A DNA stretch of 64,000 bases. Source: Streptomyces sp. NK15101 (GTDB lineage Bacteria; Actinomycetota; Actinomycetes; Streptomycetales; Streptomycetaceae). A program made the translations under genes and the position numbers. A model generated the notes under the pieces. That model ran no database searches. It saw nothing but the letters and a program-made list of their open reading frames with translations, and had not been told where the DNA came from. Shown piece after piece: positions 18,415 to 27,288 of this stretch. The stretch covers positions 62,001 through 126,000 of the forward strand of contig NZ_JAINVG010000008.1 of the NCBI RefSeq assembly GCF_020400725.1. The letters are read 5' to 3'. Position 1 is the stretch's first letter. Every line of letters begins with the position of its first letter.

Positions 18415-20598
18415 TCAGTCCCTCAAGTGGGCCGGCGGGCCCGCGAGTGGCGGTGGTGCGTCGTCCTTGGCCGGGTCGACCAGCTGCGACTTGGGGTCGT
18501 ACGGCTTGATGTCGGGGGCGTCGATGGTGCCGTCGGCGTTGACCTTCGGCAGGCCCTTCTGCGGCTGCGGCAGGAGGGCTCGCTTGAGGTCCTGGTTGCC
18601 CGCGTCGTCGAGTCCGTAGATCGCGTCGTAGATGTTGCGCACGGCGGGGCCGGAGGCTCCGGAGCCGGTGCCGCCCTGGGAGATCGTCATGACGATCGTG
18701 AAGTCCTTGGTGTACGTCGCCAGCCAGGACGTCGTCTGCTTGCCGTAGACCTGGGCGGTTCCGGTCTTGGCGTGCATCGGGATCTTGTCCTGGGGCCAGC
18801 CGCCGAACCGCCAGGCGGCGGTGCCGCCGGGTTCGACGACGGAGCGCAGGCCCTTGTCGAGGTCCCTGATGGTCTGGGCGTCGACCGGCAGCCTGCCGTG
18901 GGCCTTGGGCCGGATCTCCCGGATCGACTTGCCGTCGGGGCTGATCACGGCCTTGCCGACGGTGGGGTTGTAGAGGGTGCCGCCGTTGCTGATGGCCGAG
19001 TAGGCGGTGGCCAGCTGGATGGGGGTGATGAGGACGTCGCCCTGGCCGATGGCGAAGTTGATGCTGTCGAAGGCCTTGAGCTGGTTGCCTTCGAGGCAGC
19101 TCTCGTACGCGATCTGCTCGACGTACGTGCCGCCCTTCTTGCCCTGCTTGCACCAGGCGTCCTTGTTGGCCTCCCAGAAGCGCTGCTTCCACTGGCGGTC
19201 GGGGATGCGGCCCGTGACCTCGTTCGGCAGGTCGATGCCGGTCTCGGAGCCGAACCCGAAGTCGTGGGCGGTCCGGTAGAACCAGTCGTGCGGGTTCTTG
19301 GGGCTGAGGCCGCCGTCGCGCTGCCACTCCTGGTGGCCGAGGCGGTAGAAGACGGTGTTGCAGGAGAACTTGAGCGCGTCGCCGAGGGTGATGGGGCCGT
19401 GCCCCTTGGACTCGAAGTTCGCGAAACTCCGGTTGCCCATGCTGTAGGAGCTGCTGCAGTTGTACTTGTCGTTGAAGTCGTAGCCGGCGCGGACGGCCGC
19501 GCTCGCCGAGACCACCTTGAAGACGGAGCCGGCGGGCGCCTGGCCCTGGATGGCCCGGTTGAGCAGCGGGTAGTTGGAGCCCTTGCTGGTCAGCGCGGCG
19601 TAGTCCTTGGCGGAGATGCCGCCGACCCAGGCGTTGGGGTCGTAGTCGGGCTGGGAGGCCATCGCGACGACGCGGCCGGTCTTGGACTCCATGACGACGA
19701 CGGCGCCCGCGTCGGCCTCGTACTTGCGGCCGGTGATCTTGTCGGTCTCCTGCCGGACGGCCTTCATCGCCTCGTTGAGCTCGTACTCGGCGACGGCCTG
19801 GACCCGGGCGTCGATGCTGGTGACGAGGGTGGACCCGGCCACGCCGGGGTCGGACTTCGTCTGGCCCATGACGCGGCCGAGGTTGTCCACCTCGTAGCGG
19901 GTCACGCCGGCCTTGCCGCGCAGCTCCTTGTCGTACGTGCGCTCGATTCCGGAGCGTCCGACCTGGTCGGAGCGGAGGAACGGCGAGTCGGTGTCCTTGG
20001 CCTTCTCGATCTCCCCGTCGGTGACGGGCGAGAGGTAGCCGAGCACCTGGGCCGTGCGGGCCTTGCCGGGCGCGGGGTAGCGGCGCACGGCGGTGGGTTC
20101 GGCGGTGATGCCGGGGAAGTCCTCGGAGCTCTCACGGATCGTCAGCGCCTGCTGGGTGGTGGCGTCGTCGGTGACCGGGATGGGCTGGTAGGGCGAACCG
20201 TTCCAACAGGGCTTCGGGGTCTTCGAGTCGCAGAGCCGGATCTTGTTGATGACCTCGTCGGGCTTCATCTCGAGGACGCCGGCGAGCCGGGTCAGGACGG
20301 CCTTGCCCCGGTCCTTCATCTTCATCAGCTCGGTGCGGGACGCGGAGACGACGAGCCGGGTCTCGTTGTCGGCGAGGGGGACGCCGCGGGCGTCGATGAT
20401 GGAGCCGCGGACGGCGGGCTGGACGACCTGCTGGACGTGGTTGTTCTTCGCCTCGTTCGTGTACTCCTTGCCGTTGCGGATCTGGAGGTACCAGAGCCGG
20501 CCCCCCAGGGTGAGGAGCAGGGAGAAGACGAGGATCTGGATGACGACGAGCCGGATCTGGACCCGGGGGGTCCGCCCGGTCTCGGGGATGTTGCTCAT
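18415..20598 (-). CDS. mrdA: Penicillin-binding protein 2 (class B transpeptidase)
   Basis: A 727-residue monofunctional PBP with an N-terminal cytoplasmic stub and signal anchor (about 14-34), the non-catalytic pedestal domain (about 50-260), and the transpeptidase domain with SxxK in AGSVFK (near 354), SxN in FSCN (near 414) and KTG in HAKTGTA (near 611). It cross-links peptidoglycan and pairs with RodA, whose gene follows by four bases; mreD ends 19 bases upstream. The C-terminal about 70 residues are proline/aspartate-rich. In Streptomyces this PBP2 belongs to the spore-wall synthesising complex with MreBCD. Confidence 0.95.
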   Translation of the reverse strand: MSNIPETGRTPRVQIRLVVIQILVFSLLLTLGGRLWYLQIRNGKEYTNEAKNNHVQQVVQPAVRGSIIDARGVPLADNETRLVVSASRTELMKMKDRGKAVLTRLAGVLEMKPDEVINKIRLCDSKTPKPCWNGSPYQPIPVTDDATTQQALTIRESSEDFPGITAEPTAVRRYPAPGKARTAQVLGYLSPVTDGEIEKAKDTDSPFLRSDQVGRSGIERTYDKELRGKAGVTRYEVDNLGRVMGQTKSDPGVAGSTLVTSIDARVQAVAEYELNEAMKAVRQETDKITGRKYEADAGAVVVMESKTGRVVAMASQPDYDPNAWVGGISAKDYAALTSKGSNYPLLNRAIQGQAPAGSVFKVVSASAAVRAGYDFNDKYNCSSSYSMGNRSFANFESKGHGPITLGDALKFSCNTVFYRLGHQEWQRDGGLSPKNPHDWFYRTAHDFGFGSETGIDLPNEVTGRIPDRQWKQRFWEANKDAWCKQGKKGGTYVEQIAYESCLEGNQLKAFDSINFAIGQGDVLITPIQLATAYSAISNGGTLYNPTVGKAVISPDGKSIREIRPKAHGRLPVDAQTIRDLDKGLRSVVEPGGTAAWRFGGWPQDKIPMHAKTGTAQVYGKQTTSWLATYTKDFTIVMTISQGGTGSGASGPAVRNIYDAIYGLDDAGNQDLKRALLPQPQKGLPKVNADGTIDAPDIKPYDPKSQLVDPAKDDAPPPLAGPPAHLRD

Positions 20599-20617
20599 AC
20601 TGCCGGTGCCCCCTCGG

Positions 20618-21286
20618 TCACAGTCGCTTGACTCCCTTGATGCGTCCGGCGCGTGAGGCGCGGTTGCGTGCGGCCTTCACCCGCAGGCCGCCGCGCTGGG
20701 CGCCGATCCTCAGGCCGGTGCCGGAGGAGAGCCAGCCGGTGGCGACGTCGACGCCGTTGCCGCCGCCGGTGTCGGCGAGCGGGTCGTTCTCGGCGCGGCG
20801 GGCGAGGGCCATGATGAGCGGCACCGTGAAGGGCGCGAGGAGCAGGTCGTACAGGCCCGCGGTGAACAGCAGGAAGCCGAGGCCGACATGGCGGGCGGCG
20901 GTGTCGCCGACGAGGGCGCCCACGCCCGCGTAGAGGAGCGTGGAGCCGACGGCCGCGGCGGCGACGACGGCCATGGGGCCGGCCGCGGAGGTGAGCCGGC
21001 CGTTGTCCGGCTTCGCGAGGCCGACGAGGTAGCCGATGACGCAGAGCACGAGGGCGTAGCGGCCGGCGGCGTGGTCGGCGGGCGGGGCGAGGTCGGCGAG
21101 GAGGCCGGCGGTGAAGCCGACGAGGGAGCCGCCGACGGGTCCGTACACGAGGGCGAGGCCGACGACGGTGAGGAGGACGAGGTCGGGGACGGCGCCGGGG
21201 AGCTGGAGGCGGGCGAGGACGGAGACCTGGACGACCAGGGCCACCACGATCAGGGCGGCGGAGAGGAGGATGCGGTTGAACTTCAC
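20618..21286 (-). CDS. mreD: Rod-shape-determining protein MreD
   Basis: A 222-residue integral membrane protein with about five transmembrane segments in residues 1-165 (ILLSAALIVVALVVQVSVLARL, LVLLTVVGLALVYGPVGGSL) and a basic cytoplasmic tail (KAARNRASRAGRIKGVKRL) longer than in E. coli MreD. It links MreC and the wall enzymes. Its ATG overlaps the mreC stop by four bases (ATGA), showing translational coupling. Confidence 0.93.
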   Translation of the reverse strand: MKFNRILLSAALIVVALVVQVSVLARLQLPGAVPDLVLLTVVGLALVYGPVGGSLVGFTAGLLADLAPPADHAAGRYALVLCVIGYLVGLAKPDNGRLTSAAGPMAVVAAAAVGSTLLYAGVGALVGDTAARHVGLGFLLFTAGLYDLLLAPFTVPLIMALARRAENDPLADTGGGNGVDVATGWLSSGTGLRIGAQRGGLRVKAARNRASRAGRIKGVKRL

Positions 21287-22263
21287 GGTGTCACGCCCCC
21301 CTGGTCCTGCTGCTGGTTCTGCTGTGCCTGCTGGTCCTGATCCGGTTTCCGGCCGTCCGGTGGCGGTGGCGTGACCGTGACGGTGACGGTCGGCGCGGGC
21401 TTGGGTTTCCGCGGCAGGACCGTGTCGCGGGGGTCGGAGGCCGGGGCCTGGACGACGACGCCGACGATGTCGAGCCTGGTGAAGCCGACGAACGGGCGGA
21501 CGTAGACGTTACGGGTCAGGCCGCCGCCCGCCGGGTCGACGCGGACGATCTCGCCGACCGGGACGCCGGGCACGAAGGGCTTGTCGCCCGCGGAGCCGAA
21601 CGTGACGAGCCGGTCGCCGGGCTTGACCTTGGCCTTGCCGTTGAGGAGCTGGACGAGGAGGGGGCCGTTGCCCTGGCCGGTGGCGAAGCCGAGTTCGTTC
21701 GACTTCTCCATGCGGGTGCCGACGGTGAAGTCGGGGTCGTTGGCGAGGAGGACCGTGGAGGTGGAGGGGCCGACGGTGGTGACGCGGCCGACGAGCCCGG
21801 AGCCGTTGAGCACGGTCATGTCGCGCTTGATGCCGTCGCGGGCACCGACGTCGACGGTGACGGTCCAGGAGAAGCCCTGGGCCGCTCCTATGGCGACGAC
21901 CTGGGCGCCCTTGATGCCGTACTGCCCGGCGCCGGCGGTCTTGAGCATGGCGTCGAGCTCGCTCAGCCGGCTGCGGTTGCGGTCGTCGCTGCCGAGCTTC
22001 GCCTTGAGTTCGGCGTTCTCCTTCTCCAGGGCGGCGATCCGGGTGTGCCGCTCGCCGGAATCCCGTACCGCCCCTATGGCGTTGCCGACGGGATCGACGG
22101 CGGCCGCCACACCGTTCTCGACCGGGCCGAAGACCGCCGCTGCGGCCTGTCGGGCACCGTCGACGGGTGACTCCTGGCCGCCGCGGATGTCCACCGTGAT
22201 CAGTGCGAACGCGATGGCGATCAGCAGCACCAGGAGCAGCCGGCTCTCTCGTGTGTCCCTCAC
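21283..22263 (-). CDS. mreC: Rod-shape-determining protein MreC
   Basis: A 326-residue bitopic membrane protein: short basic N-terminus, one membrane segment (LLLVLLIAIAFALITVDI, about 9-26), coiled coil (about 65-95, RIAALEKENAELKAKLG) and periplasmic-type beta domain, then a Pro/Gln-rich tail. It forms the extracytoplasmic scaffold joining MreB to PBP2 and RodA. The start is GTG at 22263 (RDTRESRLLLVLL), as in other Streptomyces MreC; a longer upstream frame is proline-rich and not family-like. GAGGA and AAGG occur upstream but further than usual. It is in operon between mreB and mreD. Confidence 0.92.
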   Translation of the reverse strand: MRDTRESRLLLVLLIAIAFALITVDIRGGQESPVDGARQAAAAVFGPVENGVAAAVDPVGNAIGAVRDSGERHTRIAALEKENAELKAKLGSDDRNRSRLSELDAMLKTAGAGQYGIKGAQVVAIGAAQGFSWTVTVDVGARDGIKRDMTVLNGSGLVGRVTTVGPSTSTVLLANDPDFTVGTRMEKSNELGFATGQGNGPLLVQLLNGKAKVKPGDRLVTFGSAGDKPFVPGVPVGEIVRVDPAGGGLTRNVYVRPFVGFTRLDIVGVVVQAPASDPRDTVLPRKPKPAPTVTVTVTPPPPDGRKPDQDQQAQQNQQQDQGGVTP

Positions 22264-22325
22264 GTGCGGCGGCCGTGCCTTTCCTCGTGGTTCGGTTGTT
22301 CGGCTGTTCGGGTGAAACGTCGTCG

Positions 22326-23345
22326 CTAGCGGCGCGGCTGGGCGTCCAGGACCTGCTGGAGGGCCTCGAACTCCTCCACGCACTTGCCGGATCCGAGCGC
22401 CACCGAGTCCAACGGGTCCTCGGCGATGTGGATCGGCATGCCGGTCTCGCGCCGGAGGCGCTCGTCGAGGCCGCGGAGCAGGGCGCCGCCACCCGTGAGA
22501 ACGATGCCGCGGTCCATGACGTCACCGGAGAGCTCCGGCGGGCACTTGTCGAGGGTGGTCTTCACGGCGTCGACGATCGCGTTGACCGGCTCCTCGATGG
22601 CCTTGCGGACCTCGGCCGCGGAGATGACCACGGTCTTGGGCAGACCGGAGACGAGGTCGCGGCCGCGGATCTCGGTGTGCTCGTCCTTGTCGAGGTCGTA
22701 CGCGGAGCCGATGGTGATCTTGATCTGCTCGGCGGTGCGCTCGCCGAGGAGGAGGGAGTACTCCTTCTTGATGTGCTGGATGATCGCGTTGTCCAGCTCG
22801 TCGCCGGCGACCCGGATGGACTGTGCCGTGACGATTCCGCCGAGGGAGATGACGGCGACCTCGGTGGTGCCGCCGCCGATGTCGACGACCATGTTGCCGG
22901 TGGCCTCGTGGACGGGGAGGCCCGAGCCGATGGCCGCCGCCATGGGCTCCTCGATGATGTGCACCTGGCGGGCGCCGGCCTGGGTGGACGCCTCGATGAC
23001 GGCGCGGCGCTCCACTCCGGTGATGCCGGAGGGCACGCAGACGACGACGCGGGGGCGGGCCAGGTAACGGCGCTTGTGGATCTTGAGGATGAAGTAGCGG
23101 AGCATCCGCTCGGTGATCTCGAAGTCGGCGATCACACCGTCCTTGAGCGGGCGCACGGCGACGATGTTGCCGGGAGTCCGGCCGATCATCTTCTTCGCCT
23201 CGGCGCCGACCGCGAGGATGCCTCCGGTGTTGGTGTTGATGGCGACGACTGACGGCTCGTTCAGAACGATGCCTCGCCCCCTGACGTACACCAGCGTGTT
23301 GGCGGTCCCGAGGTCGACAGCCATGTCACGGCCGATGAACGACAT
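22326..23345 (-). CDS. mreB: Rod-shape-determining protein MreB (actin homologue)
   Basis: A 339-residue MreB of normal length starting [18 protein letters not shown]. Phosphate-binding loops ([21 protein letters not shown]) and the adenosine loop ([12 protein letters not shown]) are intact. ATP-dependent filaments under the membrane organise wall synthesis; in Streptomyces MreB is needed mostly for spores and is dispensable for tip growth. The ATG at 23345 follows AAGGGGAACTCA, a good ribosome site; the open frame extends upstream but without family residues. It is first gene of mreBCD-pbp2-rodA; the promoter should lie in 23346-23498. Confidence 0.97.
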   Translation of the reverse strand: MSFIGRDMAVDLGTANTLVYVRGRGIVLNEPSVVAINTNTGGILAVGAEAKKMIGRTPGNIVAVRPLKDGVIADFEITERMLRYFILKIHKRRYLARPRVVVCVPSGITGVERRAVIEASTQAGARQVHIIEEPMAAAIGSGLPVHEATGNMVVDIGGGTTEVAVISLGGIVTAQSIRVAGDELDNAIIQHIKKEYSLLLGERTAEQIKITIGSAYDLDKDEHTEIRGRDLVSGLPKTVVISAAEVRKAIEEPVNAIVDAVKTTLDKCPPELSGDVMDRGIVLTGGGALLRGLDERLRRETGMPIHIAEDPLDSVALGSGKCVEEFEALQQVLDAQPRR

Positions 23346-23498
23346 TGAGTTCCCCTTGATTTCCCATGGCTGAGAGTGGTGCGGCGTGGAGTTTTCCATC
23401 GTAGTGCCGCCCGCACGGATGGCGCGCGGTGGTCCACCTCTGTACAGGTGACGGAAGGACGCGGCGATCCGTTCCCGGGATTGACGTTCATATGCCTG

Positions 23499-23526
23499 GG
23501 GGCGACCGAATTCCTTCGGTCGCCCC
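23499..23526. terminator. Terminator of ndk
   Basis: GGGGCGACCGAA and TTCGGTCGCCCC form a perfect 12-bp stem around a TTCC loop, 43 bases after the ndk stop, isolating ndk from mreB on the same strand. Confidence 0.8.
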
Positions 23527-23568
23527 ACAGGGTTGTGCCGATCGACTGACACCGGGTCAGCGAGCGGT

Positions 23569-23982
23569 TCAGACGAGACCCGGGAAGAAGATCTTCAGTT
23601 CACGGGCGGCGGACTCCTCCGAGTCCGACGCGTGGATCAGGTTCTCCCGGACGATGGTGCCGAAGTCGCCGCGGATCGAACCCGGCGCGGCGGCGATCGG
23701 GTCGGTCGGGCCGGCGAGCGTGCGCAGGCCCTCGATGACCCGCTCGCCCTCGACGACGAGCGCGACGACCGGGCCGGACTGCATGAACCCCATCAGCGGC
23801 TCGTAGAAGGGCTTGCCCTTGTGCTCGCCGTAGTGCTGCTCCAGCGTGTCCTGGTCCAGCTCGCGCAGCTCCAGGGCGGTGATGGCCCATCCGGCCTTGC
23901 GCTCGATGCGGCCGATGATCTCGCCGATCAGGCCACGGCGGACGGCGTCGGGCTTGAGCAGGACGAGCGATCGCTGGCTCAC
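23569..23982 (-). CDS. ndk: Nucleoside diphosphate kinase
   Basis: A 137-residue Ndk, usual bacterial length, that balances NTP and dNTP pools by phosphotransfer through a histidine. The N-terminus [21 protein letters not shown] carries the KPD motif. The phospho-histidine is in [13 protein letters not shown] (family NxxHGSD), with Ala in place of the common Gly after His. AAGGAG precedes the ATG. It follows DUF4233 and folC on the same strand by 65 bases, the order seen also in mycobacteria. Confidence 0.97.
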   Translation of the reverse strand: MSQRSLVLLKPDAVRRGLIGEIIGRIERKAGWAITALELRELDQDTLEQHYGEHKGKPFYEPLMGFMQSGPVVALVVEGERVIEGLRTLAGPTDPIAAAPGSIRGDFGTIVRENLIHASDSEESAARELKIFFPGLV

Positions 23983-24047
23983 GGGGGAACTCCTTCGGAA
24001 AAACGGTGTGCGGGCCTCCGAGGCTACAGGGCCCGCACGTCCCGCGA

Positions 24048-24404
24048 TTACGCAGCGTCAGGCCCTGCCGAGGCCTGGGCCGCGGCCCAGCCGGCCTTGA
24101 CCTCGTCGATGCGGCGCCCGTAGTGCACCGAGGCCCACCACAGACCGGCGAAGACGGCCCCGAGGAAGAACATGGTGGGGACGACGAAGCCGCTGAGGAC
24201 CAGCCCGAGCTGCAGGGCCCAGCCGAGCTGCACCCCGCCCGGCCGGGTGATCATCCCGCACAGCAGCACCGAGACGGCCATGGCCACGCCGCAGACCCAC
24301 CAGACGGTGGACGTCGCGAGGCCGTCGTCCTTCATGGCGACGAGCCCGGCGAAGCCGATCACGAAGAACTCGCCGATCAGGGTCGAGGAACAGAGCACAC
24401 GCAT
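24048..24404 (-). CDS. DUF4233 membrane protein
   Basis: A 118-residue protein with three to four predicted membrane segments (EFFVIGFAGLVAM, WVCGVAMAVSVLLCGM, WALQLGLVLSGFVVP, MFFLGAVFAGLWWAS). DUF4233 proteins are found after folC in Actinobacteria, as here (5-base gap), and precede ndk. Function is unknown. The strict linkage to folC suggests coupled expression, but nothing in the sequence shows a folate role. Confidence 0.88.
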   Translation of the reverse strand: MRVLCSSTLIGEFFVIGFAGLVAMKDDGLATSTVWWVCGVAMAVSVLLCGMITRPGGVQLGWALQLGLVLSGFVVPTMFFLGAVFAGLWWASVHYGRRIDEVKAGWAAAQASAGPDAA

Positions 24405-24409
24405 CGGGT

Positions 24410-25909
24410 TCAGCCCCTTCGCAGCAGCAGCCGGGCGTCGCCGACCGTGAAGATCGAACCGGTCACGAGGACGCCCGCGCCGCCGTACTCGGCCTCTTCC
24501 TCCGCGAGGGTGATGGCCGCCTCGATGGCGTCGGGCAGCCGAGGCTCGACGACCACCCGGTCCTCGCCGAAGACCTCGACCGCGATCGCGGCGAGCGCGT
24601 CCACGTCGGTGGCCCGCGGGTTGGAGTTCGCGGTGATCACGACCTCCGCGAAGATCGGCTCGAAGGCCTCCAGGAGACCCTTGGCGTCCTTGTCCCCGCT
24701 CGTGGAGACCACGCCGATGAGCCGGGAGAAGCCGAAGGCCTCGCTGATGCCCTCCGCCGTCGCCCGCGCGCCGTGCGGGTTGTGCGCGGCGTCCAGGATG
24801 ACGGTCGGCGAGGAGCGGACGATCTCCAGGCGGCCCGGCGAGGCCACCTGGGCGAAGGCCCGGCGGACGGTGTCCACGTCCAGGGTCCTGGCGTGCTCGG
24901 CGCCGATCCCGAAGAAGGCCTCGACCGCCGCGAGCGCCACCGCGGCGTTGTGCGCCTGGTAGGCGCCGTGCAGCGGCAGGAAGACGTCGTCGTACTCGCC
25001 GCCCAGGCCCCGCAGGGTGAGGAGCTGGCCGCCGACCGCGACCTCGCGGGAGGCGACGCCGAACTCCATGCCCTCGCGGGCCACGGTCGCGTCCGCCTCG
25101 ACGGCCTTCTTCAGCAGGACCTGGGCCGCGTCGACCGGCTGCTGGGCCAGGATGACGGTCGCGCCCTGCTTGATGATCCCGGACTTCTCGGCCGCGATCT
25201 CGGCGGTCGTCCCGCCGAGCCGGTCGGTGTGGTCGAGGTCGATGGGGGTGACCACGGCGACGGAGGCGTCGATGACGTTCGTCGCGTCCCAGGTGCCGCC
25301 CATGCCGACCTCGACGACCGCCACGTCGACCGGGGCGTCCGCGAAGGCGGCGTACGCCATGCCGGTGAGGACCTCGAAGAAGGAGAGCCGGTACTCCTCG
25401 CGGGCGTCGACCAGCTCCACGTACGGCTTGACGTCCTGGTACGTCTCGATGAACCGCTCGGCCGAGATCGGGGCACCGTCCAGGCTGATCCGCTCGGTGA
25501 TGGTCTGCACGTGCGGCGAGGTGTAGCGACCGGTGCGCAGCTCGAAGGCGCCGAGCAGGGCCTCGATCATGCGGGCCGTCGACGTCTTGCCGTTGGTGCC
25601 GGTGATGTGGATCGAGGGGTACGCGCGCTGCGGCTCGCCGAGGACGTCCATCAGGGCCGCGATCCGCTTGACGGAGGGCTCCAGCTTGGTCTCGCCCCAG
25701 CGGGTGGCCAGCTCGGTCTCGACCTCGCGCAGCGCCTTGTCCAGCTCGGGGTCCTCGGGACGGCTGGGCACGGGGTCGCCCTGGGGCGGTCCGGCCTGGG
25801 CGCGCAGGGTGCGGCTGCCGGCCTCGATCACCGCCAGGTCGGGGTCGCGGTCTGTCTCGGTGTCGACGATGTCGTCGAACTGGTCATTCGGGTCGCTCGG
25901 CTCGCTCAC
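24410..25909 (-). CDS. folC: Bifunctional dihydrofolate / folylpolyglutamate synthase
   Basis: A 499-residue Mur-ligase-fold enzyme that adds glutamate to dihydropteroate and to reduced folates. The P-loop ITGTNGKTST is near residue 100, and HIT-type, DHTDRLG and LDAAHNPHG motifs follow in order. The N-terminus is about 55 residues longer than E. coli FolC and acidic (NDQFDDIVDTETDRDP), as in Streptomyces. The GTG at 25909 has no Shine-Dalgarno sequence; TAGACT lies six bases upstream, so translation is probably leaderless. The family neighbour valS is displaced by a histidine kinase gene here. Confidence 0.95.
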   Translation of the reverse strand: MSEPSDPNDQFDDIVDTETDRDPDLAVIEAGSRTLRAQAGPPQGDPVPSRPEDPELDKALREVETELATRWGETKLEPSVKRIAALMDVLGEPQRAYPSIHITGTNGKTSTARMIEALLGAFELRTGRYTSPHVQTITERISLDGAPISAERFIETYQDVKPYVELVDAREEYRLSFFEVLTGMAYAAFADAPVDVAVVEVGMGGTWDATNVIDASVAVVTPIDLDHTDRLGGTTAEIAAEKSGIIKQGATVILAQQPVDAAQVLLKKAVEADATVAREGMEFGVASREVAVGGQLLTLRGLGGEYDDVFLPLHGAYQAHNAAVALAAVEAFFGIGAEHARTLDVDTVRRAFAQVASPGRLEIVRSSPTVILDAAHNPHGARATAEGISEAFGFSRLIGVVSTSGDKDAKGLLEAFEPIFAEVVITANSNPRATDVDALAAIAVEVFGEDRVVVEPRLPDAIEAAITLAEEEAEYGGAGVLVTGSIFTVGDARLLLRRG

Positions 25910-25915
25910 GGGCCC

Positions 25916-25921
25916 AGTCTA
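25916..25921 (-). promoter_or_regulatory. Probable -10 box of leaderless folC
   Basis: TAGACT on the minus strand, then GGGCCC, then GTG. The arrangement is nearly the same as before valS (TAAACT, GGCCCC, GTG). No clear -35 is seen. Confidence 0.55.
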
Positions 25922-25971
25922 CGGAGCGGTGCCGACAGGACCGTGGACCCACCCCTTTCGGGACTTTCGGG

Positions 25972-27111
25972 CTACCGGCCCAGCCCCGTCGGCAGCAGCG
26001 CCGTCACCACGTAGGCGCCGTCCTCCCGGCGGGCCCGCAGCGTGCCGCCCATGCTGGTGACCCGCTCCTCCATCGAGAACAGGCCGGTGCCGGTGGAGAC
26101 GGGCGCCGGGTCCGGCGGGCTCTTCGGCAGCGGGTTGCGCACCTCGATCCGCAGGTCGGGCCCCTCCACCGTGATCGCGACCGTCACGGGGAGGCCCGGC
26201 GCGTGCTTGGCGGCGTTCGTCAGGCACTCCCGGACGACGCGGTGGACGGCGGCCTGCCGGAGCGGGGACAGCGCCTTGGCCTCCTCGGCGACCGTCAGGT
26301 CGACGGGGCTGCCCATCCGTTCGCTCTCCCCGGCGAGTTCGGGGAGCCCTTCGAGGCCCGGGGTGGCGTCCCGGCGCACGATCGTCTCGTTGAGCATGAG
26401 GTGGGCGCGCCGGGCGGTGTCCGCGAGCTCCTCGAAGTCCTTCTGGTGGGCCTCTCCCCTGGCCCGTACGGCGAGGACCTCGGCCCGCACCGCGAGGACG
26501 GTGAGCTCGCGGCCGACCAGGTCGTGGACGTCCCGGCCCACGGAGATCCGCTCCTCCTGCACGGCCTGCCGGGCGGCGGCCTCGCGGCGCTGGACCTCCA
26601 GGGCGCGGACGAGGTCCTGCCGGTAGGCGGCGATGCCGACGCCGGCCGCGAGGACGCCGATCGGGACGACCAGGCTGAGGAAGTCGCTGAGGGTCTCGCC
26701 GTGCTCGGCGGGCCAGCCGGGCGTCAGGAAGAGGCCGTACGCCACGGCGACGTACAGCAGGGTCGCGATGACGGCGGCGCGCCGTCCCCGGTAGCGGCCG
26801 ATCGAGTACAGCGCGAACTGGATCATGGTGAGTTCGTGCAGCCAGCCCATCAGTCCGAGCGCCACGGCGTACGGGAGCCACGGCAGCCGTCGCCGGAGCA
26901 CCAGCGCGGCCGCCCCGCCCGCGAGGACGAGGGTCGCGGTGACGCCGGTGAGGGAGTTGTCGGCGCGGGCGAGTCCCGGCACGTCCAGGAGCATCAGGCC
27001 GAAGGCGAAGAGCGCGGCGACGACGTCGAGGGCGCGGGGCGAGACGGCCCACCGGTCCACGCGACGGCGGAGCGCGGGGACGGCGGGGAGGCGGAGCATG
27101 CCCTCCATCAT
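25972..27111 (-). CDS. NarL-type (HisKA_3) sensor histidine kinase, orphan
   Basis: About 379 residues. Residues 20-165 hold roughly five or six membrane segments with no extracytoplasmic domain, so the signal may be membrane or intracellular. The phospho-acceptor region reads VGRDVHDLVGRELT, with His near residue 196; the usual form is ELHDxxxHxL. The HATPase_c domain has the N box ECLTNAAKHAPG (near 297) and G box GTGLFSMEERV (near 347). No response regulator lies nearby. The start is uncertain among ATGs at 27111, 27108 and 27099; GGAGG sits before the last but only two bases away. It sits between valS and folC, which adjoin in relatives I know, so it is probably an insertion. Confidence 0.88.
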   Translation of the reverse strand: MMEGMLRLPAVPALRRRVDRWAVSPRALDVVAALFAFGLMLLDVPGLARADNSLTGVTATLVLAGGAAALVLRRRLPWLPYAVALGLMGWLHELTMIQFALYSIGRYRGRRAAVIATLLYVAVAYGLFLTPGWPAEHGETLSDFLSLVVPIGVLAAGVGIAAYRQDLVRALEVQRREAAARQAVQEERISVGRDVHDLVGRELTVLAVRAEVLAVRARGEAHQKDFEELADTARRAHLMLNETIVRRDATPGLEGLPELAGESERMGSPVDLTVAEEAKALSPLRQAAVHRVVRECLTNAAKHAPGLPVTVAITVEGPDLRIEVRNPLPKSPPDPAPVSTGTGLFSMEERVTSMGGTLRARREDGAYVVTALLPTGLGR

Positions 27112-27230
27112 CCCGGGTCTTTCGTCCCGGGCCGCCGGGCTTCGGTCACAAGTCACGTGATGTCACCCACAACCGGACAAAGTTGTCAGCCGCAGACCGA
27201 CGAAGCCGTCGGCCGCGAGCGGGGGAAGAC

Positions 27231-27268
27231 GAAGGGCCCGGAACCGATGACCGGTCCCGGGCCCCTTC
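27231..27268. terminator. Terminator of valS
   Basis: An imperfect hairpin pairing GAAGGG-CCCGG-ACCG with CGGT-CCCGG-CCCTTC (one mismatch, one bulge), 20 bases after the valS stop. Confidence 0.65.
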
Positions 27269-27288
27269 CTCCGTGCGCTCCGTACGGA

